Under the pieces are notes generated by a model, which was not told the origin of the DNA, ran no database searches, and saw only the letters and a list, made by a program, of their open reading frames with translations. A program made the position numbers and the translations under genes. Source: CAZEAP01 sp964510315 (GTDB lineage Bacteria; Planctomycetota; Brocadiia; SM23-32). From it: a stretch of DNA of 64,000 bases. The DNA is taken from contig CAZEAP010000007.1 in the NCBI GenBank assembly GCA_964510315.1, positions 54,948 to 118,947 on the forward strand, in the 5' to 3' direction. Numbering within the stretch: the stretch's first letter is position 1; the number at the start of each line of letters is the position of its first letter. Below, one piece after another: positions 1-8,153 of the stretch.

Positions 1-1
1 C

Positions 2-1066
2 CTGCCCAAGATACTGTGGCTGAAGCGCCGGCGCCCGGGCGCCTATCGCCGCGCTCGATCCTTCCTGAGTCCCACCGACTGCATCATCGGGTGGTTGACC
101 GACAACTGGGAGCGATCCGACCAGACCAACATGCTGAAGTTCGGCTACGACCTGCGGGCAGAGCGCTGGCCGGAGTTTATCGAGGACGAACTCGGCATAC
201 CCCGCGGCCGCCTGCCGGAGGTCGGGCGGTCGGGGACCCCGGCCGGACGGCTGACGTCCGAGCGCGCCGGTCAGCTCGGCCTTTCCGACGGCATACCGGT
301 GGCCTCCGGCGCCACCGACGGCTGCGCGAGCCTGCTGGCCAGCGGTGCCGTGGCGCCGGGCCAGTACAACACCACCATCGGGACGACCCTGGTGATCAAG
401 GGCGTCAGCAAGAAGCTGCTCCTCGACCCCCTGGGGCGCATATACTGCCACCGCCACCCGGCCGACCGGACGCCTCCGTGGTGGCTGCCGGGGGGTGCGA
501 GCAACACGGGCGCGGAGTGCCTGGCGAAGGAGTTTTCACCCGACGAGGTGGAGGGCCTCGGTGCGCGGGCGCTGGATGAGAGCCCCACCGGCCTCGTTGC
601 CTATCCCCTGGTCGGGCGGGGGGAACGGTTCCCGTTTCACTCATCGGAGGCCGAGGGCTTTCTGAGCGGGGCTCCGCAATCCCGGGGGGAGCGCTTCGCC
701 GCACTCCTTGAAGGGGTGGCCTGCCTGGAGCGATTGGCTTACGAGACCTTAGAGGAGTTGGGGGCGCGGATCGGGGACAGGATATTCTCCACCGGGGGCG
801 GGTCCCGCAGCGACGCCTGGCTGCAGATACGCGCCGACACGCTGAACCGCACGGTCGTCCGCCCCGCTGTCACCGGCGCGGCGATGGGGGCGGCCGCCCT
901 CGCCGCCTCGATGGAGCACTACGGCGATATCCCGGCTGCCGTGAAGGCCATGGTCCGGCCGGAGATACAGGTAGAGCCGCGGGTGGACATGCTGGACGCC
1001 TACGCTCACAAGTACGCGGAACTGAAGGAGCAGCTTCGCGCCCGGGGTTTCATCCCCGCGCCCTGA
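2..1066 (+). CDS. FGGY-family carbohydrate kinase (3' part)
   Basis: The reading frame is open from the first bases of the window, so the N-terminal half is cut off and only about 354 residues are visible. The first residues (PKILWLKRRRPGAY, then SPTDCIIGWLTD) match the middle of the FGGY N-terminal lobe. The phosphate-binding segment ATDGCASLL...GTT lies near residues 105-130. The C-terminal lobe has the FGGY_C signature GGGSRSDAWLQIRADTLNR. Known role of the family: ATP-dependent phosphorylation of a sugar or polyol in the cytoplasm; this one looks xylulokinase-like, but the substrate cannot be read from sequence. A TTG at 95 could be mistaken for a start, but it lies inside conserved sequence. 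The gene stands upstream of, and apparently apart from, the tungstate operon. Confidence 0.85.
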   Translation: MPKILWLKRRRPGAYRRARSFLSPTDCIIGWLTDNWERSDQTNMLKFGYDLRAERWPEFIEDELGIPRGRLPEVGRSGTPAGRLTSERAGQLGLSDGIPVASGATDGCASLLASGAVAPGQYNTTIGTTLVIKGVSKKLLLDPLGRIYCHRHPADRTPPWWLPGGASNTGAECLAKEFSPDEVEGLGARALDESPTGLVAYPLVGRGERFPFHSSEAEGFLSGAPQSRGERFAALLEGVACLERLAYETLEELGARIGDRIFSTGGGSRSDAWLQIRADTLNRTVVRPAVTGAAMGAAALAASMEHYGDIPAAVKAMVRPEIQVEPRVDMLDAYAHKYAELKEQLRARGFIPAP

Positions 1067-1148
1067 AGCCCACAGCAGACAAGTCGAACCTGCTGTAACG
1101 TGTTCGGTGTAAATTGGTTTTCGGGAGGTTGGGCCGCTTCCCGCGGCG

Positions 1149-1168
1149 CCCCGAACGGCTTTTCGGGG
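1149..1168 (+). promoter_or_regulatory. Leader hairpin upstream of the tungstate/molybdate operon
   Basis: A perfect 7-bp stem, CCCCGAA/TTCGGGG, encloses a 6-nt loop and sits just before the wtpA ribosome binding site (GAAGGAG, then ATG at 1190). No T-tract follows, so it is not a normal intrinsic terminator of the kinase gene. It could stabilise the operon mRNA or be part of a metal- or cofactor-responsive leader. No known riboswitch (for example Moco) was recognised in the 123-base gap. Confidence 0.35.
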
Positions 1169-1189
1169 ACGGATTGAAGGAGCGACGCC

Positions 1190-2209
1190 ATGAAATGGAC
1201 GGGGCTCGTCTGCGGGGTGCTTATCCTCGCCCTGTCGGCCGGCTGTGAGAAGCAGCAGACGGTCCTGCGCATCTTCCACGCCGGAAGCCTGTCGGTGCCC
1301 TTCCGAGAACTGGAGCAGATCTTCGAGGAGGAAAACCCGGGGCTCGACGTCCAGAGGGAGGCATACGGCAGCGCCGCCGCCATCCGACAGGTGACCGAGC
1401 TGGGCCGCCCGGCCGACCTGGTGGGCAGCGCCGACTACCGCCTGATCGACCGACTGATGATCGAGGCCGAGCCGCCGCACGCCGACTGGAACCTGCTGTT
1501 CGCCCGCAACGCCATGGTCCTCGCAACGGCCGAGCCGCCGGCCGCCTCGGAGCCGGACGGCTGGGCCGCGGCCCTGGCCGACCCGGAGGCATCCGTCGGC
1601 ATGTCCAACCCGAACCAGGACCCCTGCGGCTACCGGGGCCTCTTCGTCATCTACCTGGCCCGGGTGGCCCTCGGTCGGGAGGGGCTGTTCGAGACGCTCG
1701 TGCTCGGAAATTCCAACCTCAGCCTGGAGCGCGAGGGCGGGAAGGCCGTCATCGAGATACCCGGCGCCGTCCGCTACACCGACCGCCTGACCATGCGTCC
1801 CAAGGAGACCGACCTGGTGGCGCTGCTGGAGGCCGGAGCCATCGATTACCTGCTCATCTACCGGAGCGTGGCGCGGCAGCACGGTCTCTCTTTCCTCGAA
1901 CTCCCGCCGGAGATCAACCTGAGCGATCCGTCCCTGCTCGAACTCTACGCCCGGGTGGAGGTCCGGCAGTACGCCGACCGCCCGGACAGGTCGCGGCTCA
2001 TCGGCGCCAGCCCCATCGTCTACGGGCTGACCATCCCGCGCTCCGTGCGGCAGAAGGCCGCGGCACGCCGCTTCCTGGAGCTGGTGCTCGGGGAGCGGGG
2101 CAGGGAGGTGATGGAGGACTGCGGCCAGGCGCCGCTGGTGCCCCCCGTGGCCTCGCCGGCCAGCGATACGGGGGCCCTCCCGGTGGCGGCGACCGCCGCG
2201 CCGGAGTAG
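1190..2209 (+). CDS. wtpA: Tungstate/molybdate ABC transporter, substrate-binding lipoprotein
   Basis: 339 residues, an extracytoplasmic solute-binding lipoprotein. The signal peptide ends in the lipobox LSAGC (Cys at about residue 19). Family landmarks of WtpA/ModA-type oxyanion binders are present: FHAGSLSVPF near residue 28, the REAYGS segment, GRPADLVGSADYRLI, and NPNQDPCGYR in the middle. The overall pattern resembles WtpA (tungstate/molybdate) more than classical ModA. It is followed at 15 bases by the permease and then by the ATPase, moeA and moaA, so the neighbourhood supports Mo/W uptake for molybdopterin cofactor synthesis. ATG at 1190 has a good Shine-Dalgarno sequence (GAAGGAG). 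The choice between W and Mo is inferred from motif similarity only. Confidence 0.85.
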   Translation: MKWTGLVCGVLILALSAGCEKQQTVLRIFHAGSLSVPFRELEQIFEEENPGLDVQREAYGSAAAIRQVTELGRPADLVGSADYRLIDRLMIEAEPPHADWNLLFARNAMVLATAEPPAASEPDGWAAALADPEASVGMSNPNQDPCGYRGLFVIYLARVALGREGLFETLVLGNSNLSLEREGGKAVIEIPGAVRYTDRLTMRPKETDLVALLEAGAIDYLLIYRSVARQHGLSFLELPPEINLSDPSLLELYARVEVRQYADRPDRSRLIGASPIVYGLTIPRSVRQKAAARRFLELVLGERGREVMEDCGQAPLVPPVASPASDTGALPVAATAAPE

Positions 2210-2224
2210 TATAGGTACGTAGCC

Positions 2225-3025
2225 ATGCGGAAAACTTCCCTCACACCCCTGTTTGCGGCGGTGGGCGCGCTGCTGCTGCTTTTCTTCGCCCTGCCGCTGG
2301 TGGTGATGGTCTCCAGGGAGACCCCGGCCACGCTGTGGGAGGCGCTGGGAGAGTCCGAGGTGCGCTCGGCGCTGTGGATATCCGTCATCGGGGCGGCCAC
2401 CGCCACCGGGATCGCCCTGCTTGTCGGCGTGCCGATGGGCTATCTGCTGGCCCGGCGGGACTTCCCGGGCAAGTCCGTCATCCAGGGCATGGTGGACATG
2501 CCCATCGTCGTGCCCCACACCGTTGCCGGAGTGGCCCTGCTGGGCGTGCTGGGACCGGAGGGAATCGTGGGGGCCTCCGCCGGGCGGGTGGGGCTGCGGT
2601 TCGTCGACGCCTTCCCGGGCACGGTTGCGGCCATGTTGTTTCTGTCGGCGCCCTTCGTGGTCAACGCCGCCCGCTCCGGATTCGAGGCGGTCAGCCCTCG
2701 GCTGGAGAAGGTTTCCCGCAGCCTGGGCACCGGCCCGTGGGGGACGTTCCTGCGGGTCTCCCTGCCGCTGGCCTCGGGTTCCATCCTCTCCGGCGCGGTG
2801 ATGTGCTGGGCGCGGGCGGTCTCGGAGTTCGGGGCGGTGGTCATCATCGCCTACTACCCGCGGGTGGCCTGCACGCTGATCTACGAACGGTTCACCAGTT
2901 TCGGGCTGGGCGGCTCGCGGCCGGTGGCCGTGCTGCTGGTGCTTCTGTGCCTTTTCATCTTCATCCTCATTCGCCTCGCCGCCCACCGGCGCGGGGCGGC
3001 GACGGGGGTGAGTGGCAATGCTTGA
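2225..3025 (+). CDS. wtpB: Tungstate/molybdate ABC transporter, permease
   Basis: 266 residues with about six hydrophobic membrane segments. It belongs to the ModB/WtpB class of binding-protein-dependent permeases. The EAA-type cytoplasmic loop that contacts the ATPase is visible around residues 160-185 (LEKVSRSLGTGPWGTFLRVSLP), and a conserved SEFGAVVIIAYYPR segment follows near residue 200. It starts 15 bases after wtpA and its last 8 bases overlap the ATPase gene, consistent with one transcript and coupled translation. Role: the membrane channel that moves tungstate or molybdate through the inner membrane. The ribosome binding site is weak, as expected for an internal operon gene. Confidence 0.87.
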   Translation: MRKTSLTPLFAAVGALLLLFFALPLVVMVSRETPATLWEALGESEVRSALWISVIGAATATGIALLVGVPMGYLLARRDFPGKSVIQGMVDMPIVVPHTVAGVALLGVLGPEGIVGASAGRVGLRFVDAFPGTVAAMLFLSAPFVVNAARSGFEAVSPRLEKVSRSLGTGPWGTFLRVSLPLASGSILSGAVMCWARAVSEFGAVVIIAYYPRVACTLIYERFTSFGLGGSRPVAVLLVLLCLFIFILIRLAAHRRGAATGVSGNA

Positions 3026-4082
3026 GCTGCGCAGCCTGAGCAGAGACTGGCAGGACTTCGCCCTCCGCGAGGTGGACCTCCGGATGGAGACGAACGAGTA
3101 TCTCGTACTGCTCGGACCCAGCGGGGCGGGCAAAAGCCTGCTGCTGGAGCTGATCGCCGGGTTCCACCGCCCGGATTCCGGCAGCATCCACCTGGACGGG
3201 CGGGAGATCACCGACCTGCCGCCGGAGCGGCGCGGGATCGGGTTCGTCTACCAGGACAGCATGCTTTTCCCCCACCGGACCGTTCGGGGCAACATCGCCT
3301 ACGGATTGCGCGGGCTGGACCGTTCGCGGACGGATGAGACCGTGGAGTCCCTCGCCGCCATGCTGCGCATCTCCGCCCTGCTGGAACGCCGGCCCGCCAC
3401 CCTGAGCGGCGGCGAGAAGCAGAGGGTCTCCATAGCACGGGCCCTGGCCGTCCGGCCGCGCCTGCTGCTGATGGACGAGCCGCTGGCCGCGCTGGACCCG
3501 CCCATCCAGAAAGTGCTCCGGGACGAACTGCGGGCCGTCCACCGGGAGACCGGCGTCGGCGTCCTCCACGTCACCCACAACCGGGCGGAGGCCCGCGAGC
3601 TGGGGCAGCGCGTGGGCATCCTGCGGGAGGGCCGCCTGCTGCAGGTCGGGGAACCGGACGAGGTGTTCGAACGGCCGCGCAGCGACTTCGTGGCCCGCTT
3701 CACCGGCTGTGCGAACATCTACGAAGGCCGCGCGTCGCTGCAGGACGGGGTCACCGTCTTTCGCTCGGAAGGTGCGCAACTGGTGGCCACGGCACCCCTC
3801 AGCGGCGCCGTCCGGGCGGTCATCCGGCCTGAGAACATCCTTGTATCCACCGAACCGGTCCGCACCAGCGCCAGGAACCAGCTCCGGGGCCGCATAAGCG
3901 AGATCGTACAGGAGGGGCGTGTCTATGCGGTCACCGGCATCTTCGAGGGCCTCCGGGTGACCGCGGTGGTCACCGGGCAGGCGCTGGAAGAGCTGGCGTT
4001 GGGGGCCGGCTCGGAAGTCTACTTCTCCTTCAAGGCGAGCAGCCTCCACCTCATCAGCGCGGGATCCGAGCACCATGATTGA
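3018..4082 (+). CDS. wtpC: Tungstate/molybdate ABC transporter, ATP-binding protein
   Basis: About 354 residues from the ATG at 3018. A GTG two codons upstream (3012) is possible, but the ATG overlaps the permease stop in the compact arrangement atgcttga. Walker A is GPSGAGKS near residues 34-41, the ABC signature is LSGGEKQR, and Walker B is LLLMDEPLAALD. The C-terminal 130 residues form a TOBE-like oxyanion-binding extension, as in ModC/WtpC, PotA and FbpC proteins. It energises uptake through the permease encoded just upstream. Its stop overlaps the moeA start by 8 bases (ATGATTGA). Confidence 0.88.
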   Translation: MLELRSLSRDWQDFALREVDLRMETNEYLVLLGPSGAGKSLLLELIAGFHRPDSGSIHLDGREITDLPPERRGIGFVYQDSMLFPHRTVRGNIAYGLRGLDRSRTDETVESLAAMLRISALLERRPATLSGGEKQRVSIARALAVRPRLLLMDEPLAALDPPIQKVLRDELRAVHRETGVGVLHVTHNRAEARELGQRVGILREGRLLQVGEPDEVFERPRSDFVARFTGCANIYEGRASLQDGVTVFRSEGAQLVATAPLSGAVRAVIRPENILVSTEPVRTSARNQLRGRISEIVQEGRVYAVTGIFEGLRVTAVVTGQALEELALGAGSEVYFSFKASSLHLISAGSEHHD

Positions 4083-5262
4083 GTACCGGAAAGCGCGGGA
4101 ACTGATGCTGGCCGAAGCCCAAACCCGCGGCACGGAGCAGGTGCCGACCCCCGAGGCGAGCGAGAGGGTGCTGGCCGAGGACGTCCCGGCGGGTATCTCC
4201 AGTCCCCCCTTCGACAAGGCCGCCATGGACGGTTATGCCGTGCGGGGCGAGGACGTGACCGATCTGCCGGTCGAGCTGGAAGTGGTCGGGGAGGTCTTCG
4301 CCGGCGACACGCCCGCGGCGTCCGTCGGCCCGGGCCAGGCCGCGGCCATCGCCACCGGCGCGCCCGTGCCTGAGGGGGCCGACACGGTGGTGATGGTGGA
4401 ACACACCGAGGAGGTCGCCGAGCACAGGGTCCGGGTCGACCGTCTGTCGGGCGCGAACATCTGCGCCGAGGGCGAAGACGTTCGGGAAGGCGAGATACTC
4501 CTCCGGCCGGGCCGGGTGCTCGGTGCGCTCGAGGTGGGGGTGGCCGCCGCGGCGGGGCACGCCTCGCTGCGCGTCTACCGGCGCCCCTCCACGGCGCTGC
4601 TCTGCACGGGAACAGAAGTGGTGGAGCCGGGCGCGGAGCCCGTCCCCGGGCAGATATACAACGCTAACGGCCCGATGCTATCGGCGCTTATGCGCCCCCT
4701 CTCCGAGGAGTTCCGCTACCTCGGCGTGGTCGGAGACGAGCGGGAGCGGCTCCGACGCCTCCTCCGGGACGGCCTGGAGGCGGACCTGCTGCTGATCAGC
4801 GGCGGCGTATCGGTCGGGCCTTACGACCTCGTGCCGGAGACCCTCCGGCAGGTCGGCGTGCGGGAAGTGTTCCACAAGATCGCCGTCAAACCGGGGAAGC
4901 CGACTTTCTTCGGGATGGCCGGCGAGACGCTTGTGATCGGCATGCCGGGAAACCCGCAGTCCTGCTTCGTGATCTTCAAGATGCTGGTCGAGGGGGCTCT
5001 GGCTGCCATGGGCGGCGTGCCTGAGCCGCCCCCGAGCCTTCGGACCGGACGCATGGGAGAGAGTTTCAACAACAAGCCCGCGCGCATGAACGTAATGCCG
5101 TGCGCCATCCGGGAGGCCGAGGAAAGGCACCTCATCTTCCGCCACCCCTACCACGGCAGCGCGGACATCGTGGGACCCGCCGAGGCCGACGGCTACTTCA
5201 TCGTGCCGCGCGGCACCGAACGGGTCGAGGAAGGCGAATCACTCCAGTATTTCACGATATGA
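4075..5262 (+). CDS. moeA: Molybdopterin molybdenumtransferase
   Basis: 395 residues, typical for MoeA, which inserts molybdate (or tungstate) into adenylylated molybdopterin to give the active cofactor. The N-terminal family signature FDKAAMDGYAVRGEDV lies near residues 43-58. The MoCF-fold signature appears as LLISGGVSVGPYD and KPGKPTFFG, with GMPGNPQSC after it. Direct translational overlap with the ABC ATPase upstream and moaA downstream (ATGA at 5259-5262) ties metal import to cofactor assembly. Whether the metal is Mo or W depends on the importer. Confidence 0.93.
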   Translation: MIEYRKARELMLAEAQTRGTEQVPTPEASERVLAEDVPAGISSPPFDKAAMDGYAVRGEDVTDLPVELEVVGEVFAGDTPAASVGPGQAAAIATGAPVPEGADTVVMVEHTEEVAEHRVRVDRLSGANICAEGEDVREGEILLRPGRVLGALEVGVAAAAGHASLRVYRRPSTALLCTGTEVVEPGAEPVPGQIYNANGPMLSALMRPLSEEFRYLGVVGDERERLRRLLRDGLEADLLLISGGVSVGPYDLVPETLRQVGVREVFHKIAVKPGKPTFFGMAGETLVIGMPGNPQSCFVIFKMLVEGALAAMGGVPEPPPSLRTGRMGESFNNKPARMNVMPCAIREAEERHLIFRHPYHGSADIVGPAEADGYFIVPRGTERVEEGESLQYFTI

Positions 5263-6203
5263 ACCCGTCTAAACCAGAATATCTGCGCATCTCGGTGACG
5301 GCGCGGTGCGGGCTGAGCTGCCTCTACTGCCGGGCACCCGATAGGCCGTGCGGCGATGACAGCTCAGAGCTGAGCGTCTCCGCTCTCCGCCTGCTGGCCG
5401 AATGCGCCGCCGCTGAGGGCGTCCGGAAGCTCCGACTCACCGGCGGTGAGCCCCTGGAGCGGGACGATCTCGAGCGCATCGTCTCCGCCGTCTCCTCCGT
5501 CGCCGGCATACGGGAGACCGTCCTGACCACCAACGGCGTGGCGCTGGAGGCCCGCCTGGGTCCGTTGCGCGAAGCCGGCCTCGACCGGATTAACGCAAGT
5601 CTGGACACGCTCCGGCCGGAACGGTTCGCGCGGATCACCGGCGTCGACGCCCATGCCGAGGTGATCCGTGCCGTAGAGAAAGCGGCCGAACTGTTCCCCC
5701 TGGTTAAGCTGAACGCCGTGCTGCTGGAGGGGCAGAACGACGACGAGGTGGAGGATCTGGTGCGCTTCGCCGCCGAGAGGGGGCTGCGGGTGCGGTTCGT
5801 GGAGTACTACGGCGCCATCAGCGGCGCGCCGGGCCTGAAGGGGGTGCCCTCCGACCGGGTGCTGGAACGGATAGAGGCCGCCTTCGGACGGGCCGTCCCG
5901 ATGGAGGGTGGGGCGCTGTCGGTGGCGAAGCTCTACCGGCTGCCGGAAGCGGGCGGCGCCCTGGTGGGGCTGATCCGCAGCGCGTCCACTCCTCCGTGCC
6001 GGACCTGCTCGAAGCTGCGCCTGACGGCGGCCGGGGAGCTGCTGCCCTGCCTGTTCGCCCGCGGCGGACGCAGCGTGAGGGAGCCGCTGGAGGAAGGCCG
6101 GGGCGGCGAAGTGAGGGCGGCCATGCGGGAAGTTTACGCCTCGAAGCGGCGCAGTGGGCCGCGGGGGCGGCGGGTGAGCTGCGTCTGCGAAATCGGCGGG
6201 TGA
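5259..6203 (+). CDS. moaA: GTP 3',8-cyclase, radical SAM enzyme of molybdopterin synthesis
   Basis: 314 residues. The start is the ATG that overlaps the moeA stop (ATGA). The radical-SAM cluster motif is C17-x3-C21-x2-C24 (CGLSCLYC). The second, GTP-binding 4Fe-4S site is the C-terminal C-x2-C-x13-C (CRTC...PC). The protein ends in GG, the double-glycine tail required in MoaA. It catalyses the first step of molybdenum cofactor synthesis, converting GTP to 3',8-cyclo-dihydro-GTP. It is slightly shorter than usual MoaA (about 325-340). moaC, moaD, moaE and mogA are not in the window and must be elsewhere. Confidence 0.9.
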   Translation: MNPSKPEYLRISVTARCGLSCLYCRAPDRPCGDDSSELSVSALRLLAECAAAEGVRKLRLTGGEPLERDDLERIVSAVSSVAGIRETVLTTNGVALEARLGPLREAGLDRINASLDTLRPERFARITGVDAHAEVIRAVEKAAELFPLVKLNAVLLEGQNDDEVEDLVRFAAERGLRVRFVEYYGAISGAPGLKGVPSDRVLERIEAAFGRAVPMEGGALSVAKLYRLPEAGGALVGLIRSASTPPCRTCSKLRLTAAGELLPCLFARGGRSVREPLEEGRGGEVRAAMREVYASKRRSGPRGRRVSCVCEIGG

Positions 6204-6235
6204 AGGAAAAAAGCGGAAAGCCGGCGGATTGGGGG

Positions 6236-6264
6236 TTGCGCGATAGGAGCCGGGGTAGTATACT
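6236..6264 (+). promoter_or_regulatory. Sigma-70 type promoter for dnaG-rpoD
   Basis: TTGCGC (6236-6241), a 17-base spacer and TATACT (6259-6264). It lies 84 bases before the dnaG start and 33 bases after the moaA stop, in a locally A+T-richer stretch. It should drive dnaG and rpoD, which end at the terminator at 9928-9962. Confidence 0.65.
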
Positions 6265-6347
6265 GTATCGTAGCGCGGCGGTTAAAATAGGGATAGTGTG
6301 TCTGTCGGTGCTCGGGCTCCCGGATCCCCGCTCCTCTGAGGTAGTTA

Positions 6348-8141
6348 GTGGCGGGCCGTATACCTCAACACGTGCTTCAGCAGATAGCCCGTGGTGTGGA
6401 CTTCGTCCGCCTGGCCGGCCGGTATCTGCAGTTGAAGAAGCGGGGCAAAAGCTACTGGGCGCTTTGCCCATTTCACGACGAGAAGACGCCGTCCTTCTCC
6501 ATCGATCCCGACAACGGCCTCTACTACTGCTTCGGCTGCAAGGAGGGGGGCAACGTCTTCACCTTCCTCCAAAAGATGGAGGGCCTCAGCTTCGGTGACG
6601 CCCTCCGGAAACTGGCCGAAGAAGCCGGCGTTGACATCAGCCAATACCGCAGCTCCGACGGTTCCTCCGACGAAACCAGCAGACTGCGTGAAGCCCTCGA
6701 GCTGGCCACCAGCTTCTATCAGAAGTGCCTGCAAAAGGCGCGGGGAAGCAAGGAGGCCAAGGAGTATCTGGAGGCGCGCCAGATCAATGCGGAGTCCATC
6801 GAGCGGTGGCGCCTCGGCTATGCGCCGGACGGCTGGGACAACCTGCTGAACTGCGCGACGGGACGCGACTACGAGCCGAGCCTGCTGGAGCGGGCCGGCC
6901 TCGTGAAAGCACGAGAGGGCGCCGAAGGGCACTACGATCGGTTCCGCAAGCGGATAATCTTCCCGATAACCGACGTGACCGGCCGGCCCATCGGCTTCGG
7001 CGCCCGGGTGCTGGACCCGGAGGATGAACCGAAGTACCTGAACAGCCCCGAGACGCCGCTGTTCAGCAAGCGACGCTGCTTTTTCGGGCTGGCCGAGGCG
7101 CGCTCGGAGGTCCGCTCGGCCGACACTGCGGTGATCGTCGAGGGATACACCGACGTCATCATGGCCCATCAGGCGGGCGTCCGGGGAGCGCTGGCCGTTC
7201 TGGGAACCGCACTGACCGAGGAACACGCCCGCCGACTGAGTCGGCTGTGCGGGCGGGCAATACTGGTGTTCGACCCCGATGAGGCCGGGCAGAAATCCGC
7301 CGCCCGCAGCGCGGAGGTGCTGCTGAACGAGGAGATGGAGGTCCGCATCGCGCAACTGCCCGCCGGGCTGGACCCCTGTGACTGCATTACGGAGCACGGC
7401 GCTGAGGCATTCAGGGAGAGGCTGGAGGAGAGCGTCGGGTTCTTCGAGCATCGGCTCTCCCTGGCGCGCGGCCGGCACGGCACCGACACGCTGGATGGCC
7501 GGATGGCGGCCTTCCGGGAGGTGGCCGAACTGGCGCTGGCCCTAGGGGACCCGGCCCGGCGGGAAATGGTCGTTCGCTGGGTGGCGGACGAATTGAACAT
7601 CCGCCCCCGGGCGGTCTGGATCTATCTGGAAAGACAAAGCAGTCGAACAACGACCCCCTCGCCCGGCACTAATAGGGGAAGGGGGCAAGAGGAAGAGCGC
7701 CACTTCTCCGCTGACCGGGCCCTCCCGGGAGAGGTCCTGGGGCTGCTGCTGGCCAACCCGGAGCTGGCCCGTGAAGCGGCCCAGCGGATCGAACTGGAAT
7801 TGTTGAGGGAAGGGCCGGAGAAAGAGGCGCTCCGGCGGTGGCTGGAGTTTTGCCGACAGGAGGAACCGCCGGACCCGCGGCAGTTTGCCGGCGCTCTCGC
7901 GGAGCCGGACGTAGCCGCCGCCGCCTCGAAGGCCCTGGCCGAGGAGAAGGTGCGCGAGCGCCGGATACGCCAGGTGAGCCACGAGGAAAGGCTGAAAGGT
8001 TACCTGGAGTTCCTGGAAGCCAAACGGATGGCCCAGGAGTCCTCACAGGCGTTGTCACCGGAAGAACTCGGTGACGCGGCGCTCAAAGAGCTGGAGCGCC
8101 GACTGAAGAAGAAGGACAAGCAGTCCGCAGAGAAAAAATAA
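6348..8141 (+). CDS. dnaG: DNA primase
   Basis: 597 residues, normal size for DnaG, which makes RNA primers at the replication fork. The N-terminal CHC2 zinc finger is CPFHDEKTPSFSI followed by YYCFGC (residues about 42-65). The catalytic TOPRIM core follows, with VIVEGYTDVIMAHQAG and the acidic motif VFDPDEAGQKS. The C-terminal helicase-binding region is Lys/Glu-rich and poorly conserved. The start is GTG at 6348 with the Shine-Dalgarno GAGGT five bases upstream. It is co-transcribed with rpoD 12 bases downstream, a common bacterial arrangement. Confidence 0.95.
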   Translation: MAGRIPQHVLQQIARGVDFVRLAGRYLQLKKRGKSYWALCPFHDEKTPSFSIDPDNGLYYCFGCKEGGNVFTFLQKMEGLSFGDALRKLAEEAGVDISQYRSSDGSSDETSRLREALELATSFYQKCLQKARGSKEAKEYLEARQINAESIERWRLGYAPDGWDNLLNCATGRDYEPSLLERAGLVKAREGAEGHYDRFRKRIIFPITDVTGRPIGFGARVLDPEDEPKYLNSPETPLFSKRRCFFGLAEARSEVRSADTAVIVEGYTDVIMAHQAGVRGALAVLGTALTEEHARRLSRLCGRAILVFDPDEAGQKSAARSAEVLLNEEMEVRIAQLPAGLDPCDCITEHGAEAFRERLEESVGFFEHRLSLARGRHGTDTLDGRMAAFREVAELALALGDPARREMVVRWVADELNIRPRAVWIYLERQSSRTTTPSPGTNRGRGQEEERHFSADRALPGEVLGLLLANPELAREAAQRIELELLREGPEKEALRRWLEFCRQEEPPDPRQFAGALAEPDVAAAASKALAEEKVRERRIRQVSHEERLKGYLEFLEAKRMAQESSQALSPEELGDAALKELERRLKKKDKQSAEKK

Positions 8142-8153
8142 CTCAGGAGCTCG

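Noticed and set aside
749..3211. 820-codon open frame antisense to the FGGY/wtp genes
   Set aside because: Shadow of well-conserved genes in high-G+C DNA; low-complexity Arg/Gly/Gln/His composition and no recognisable domain.
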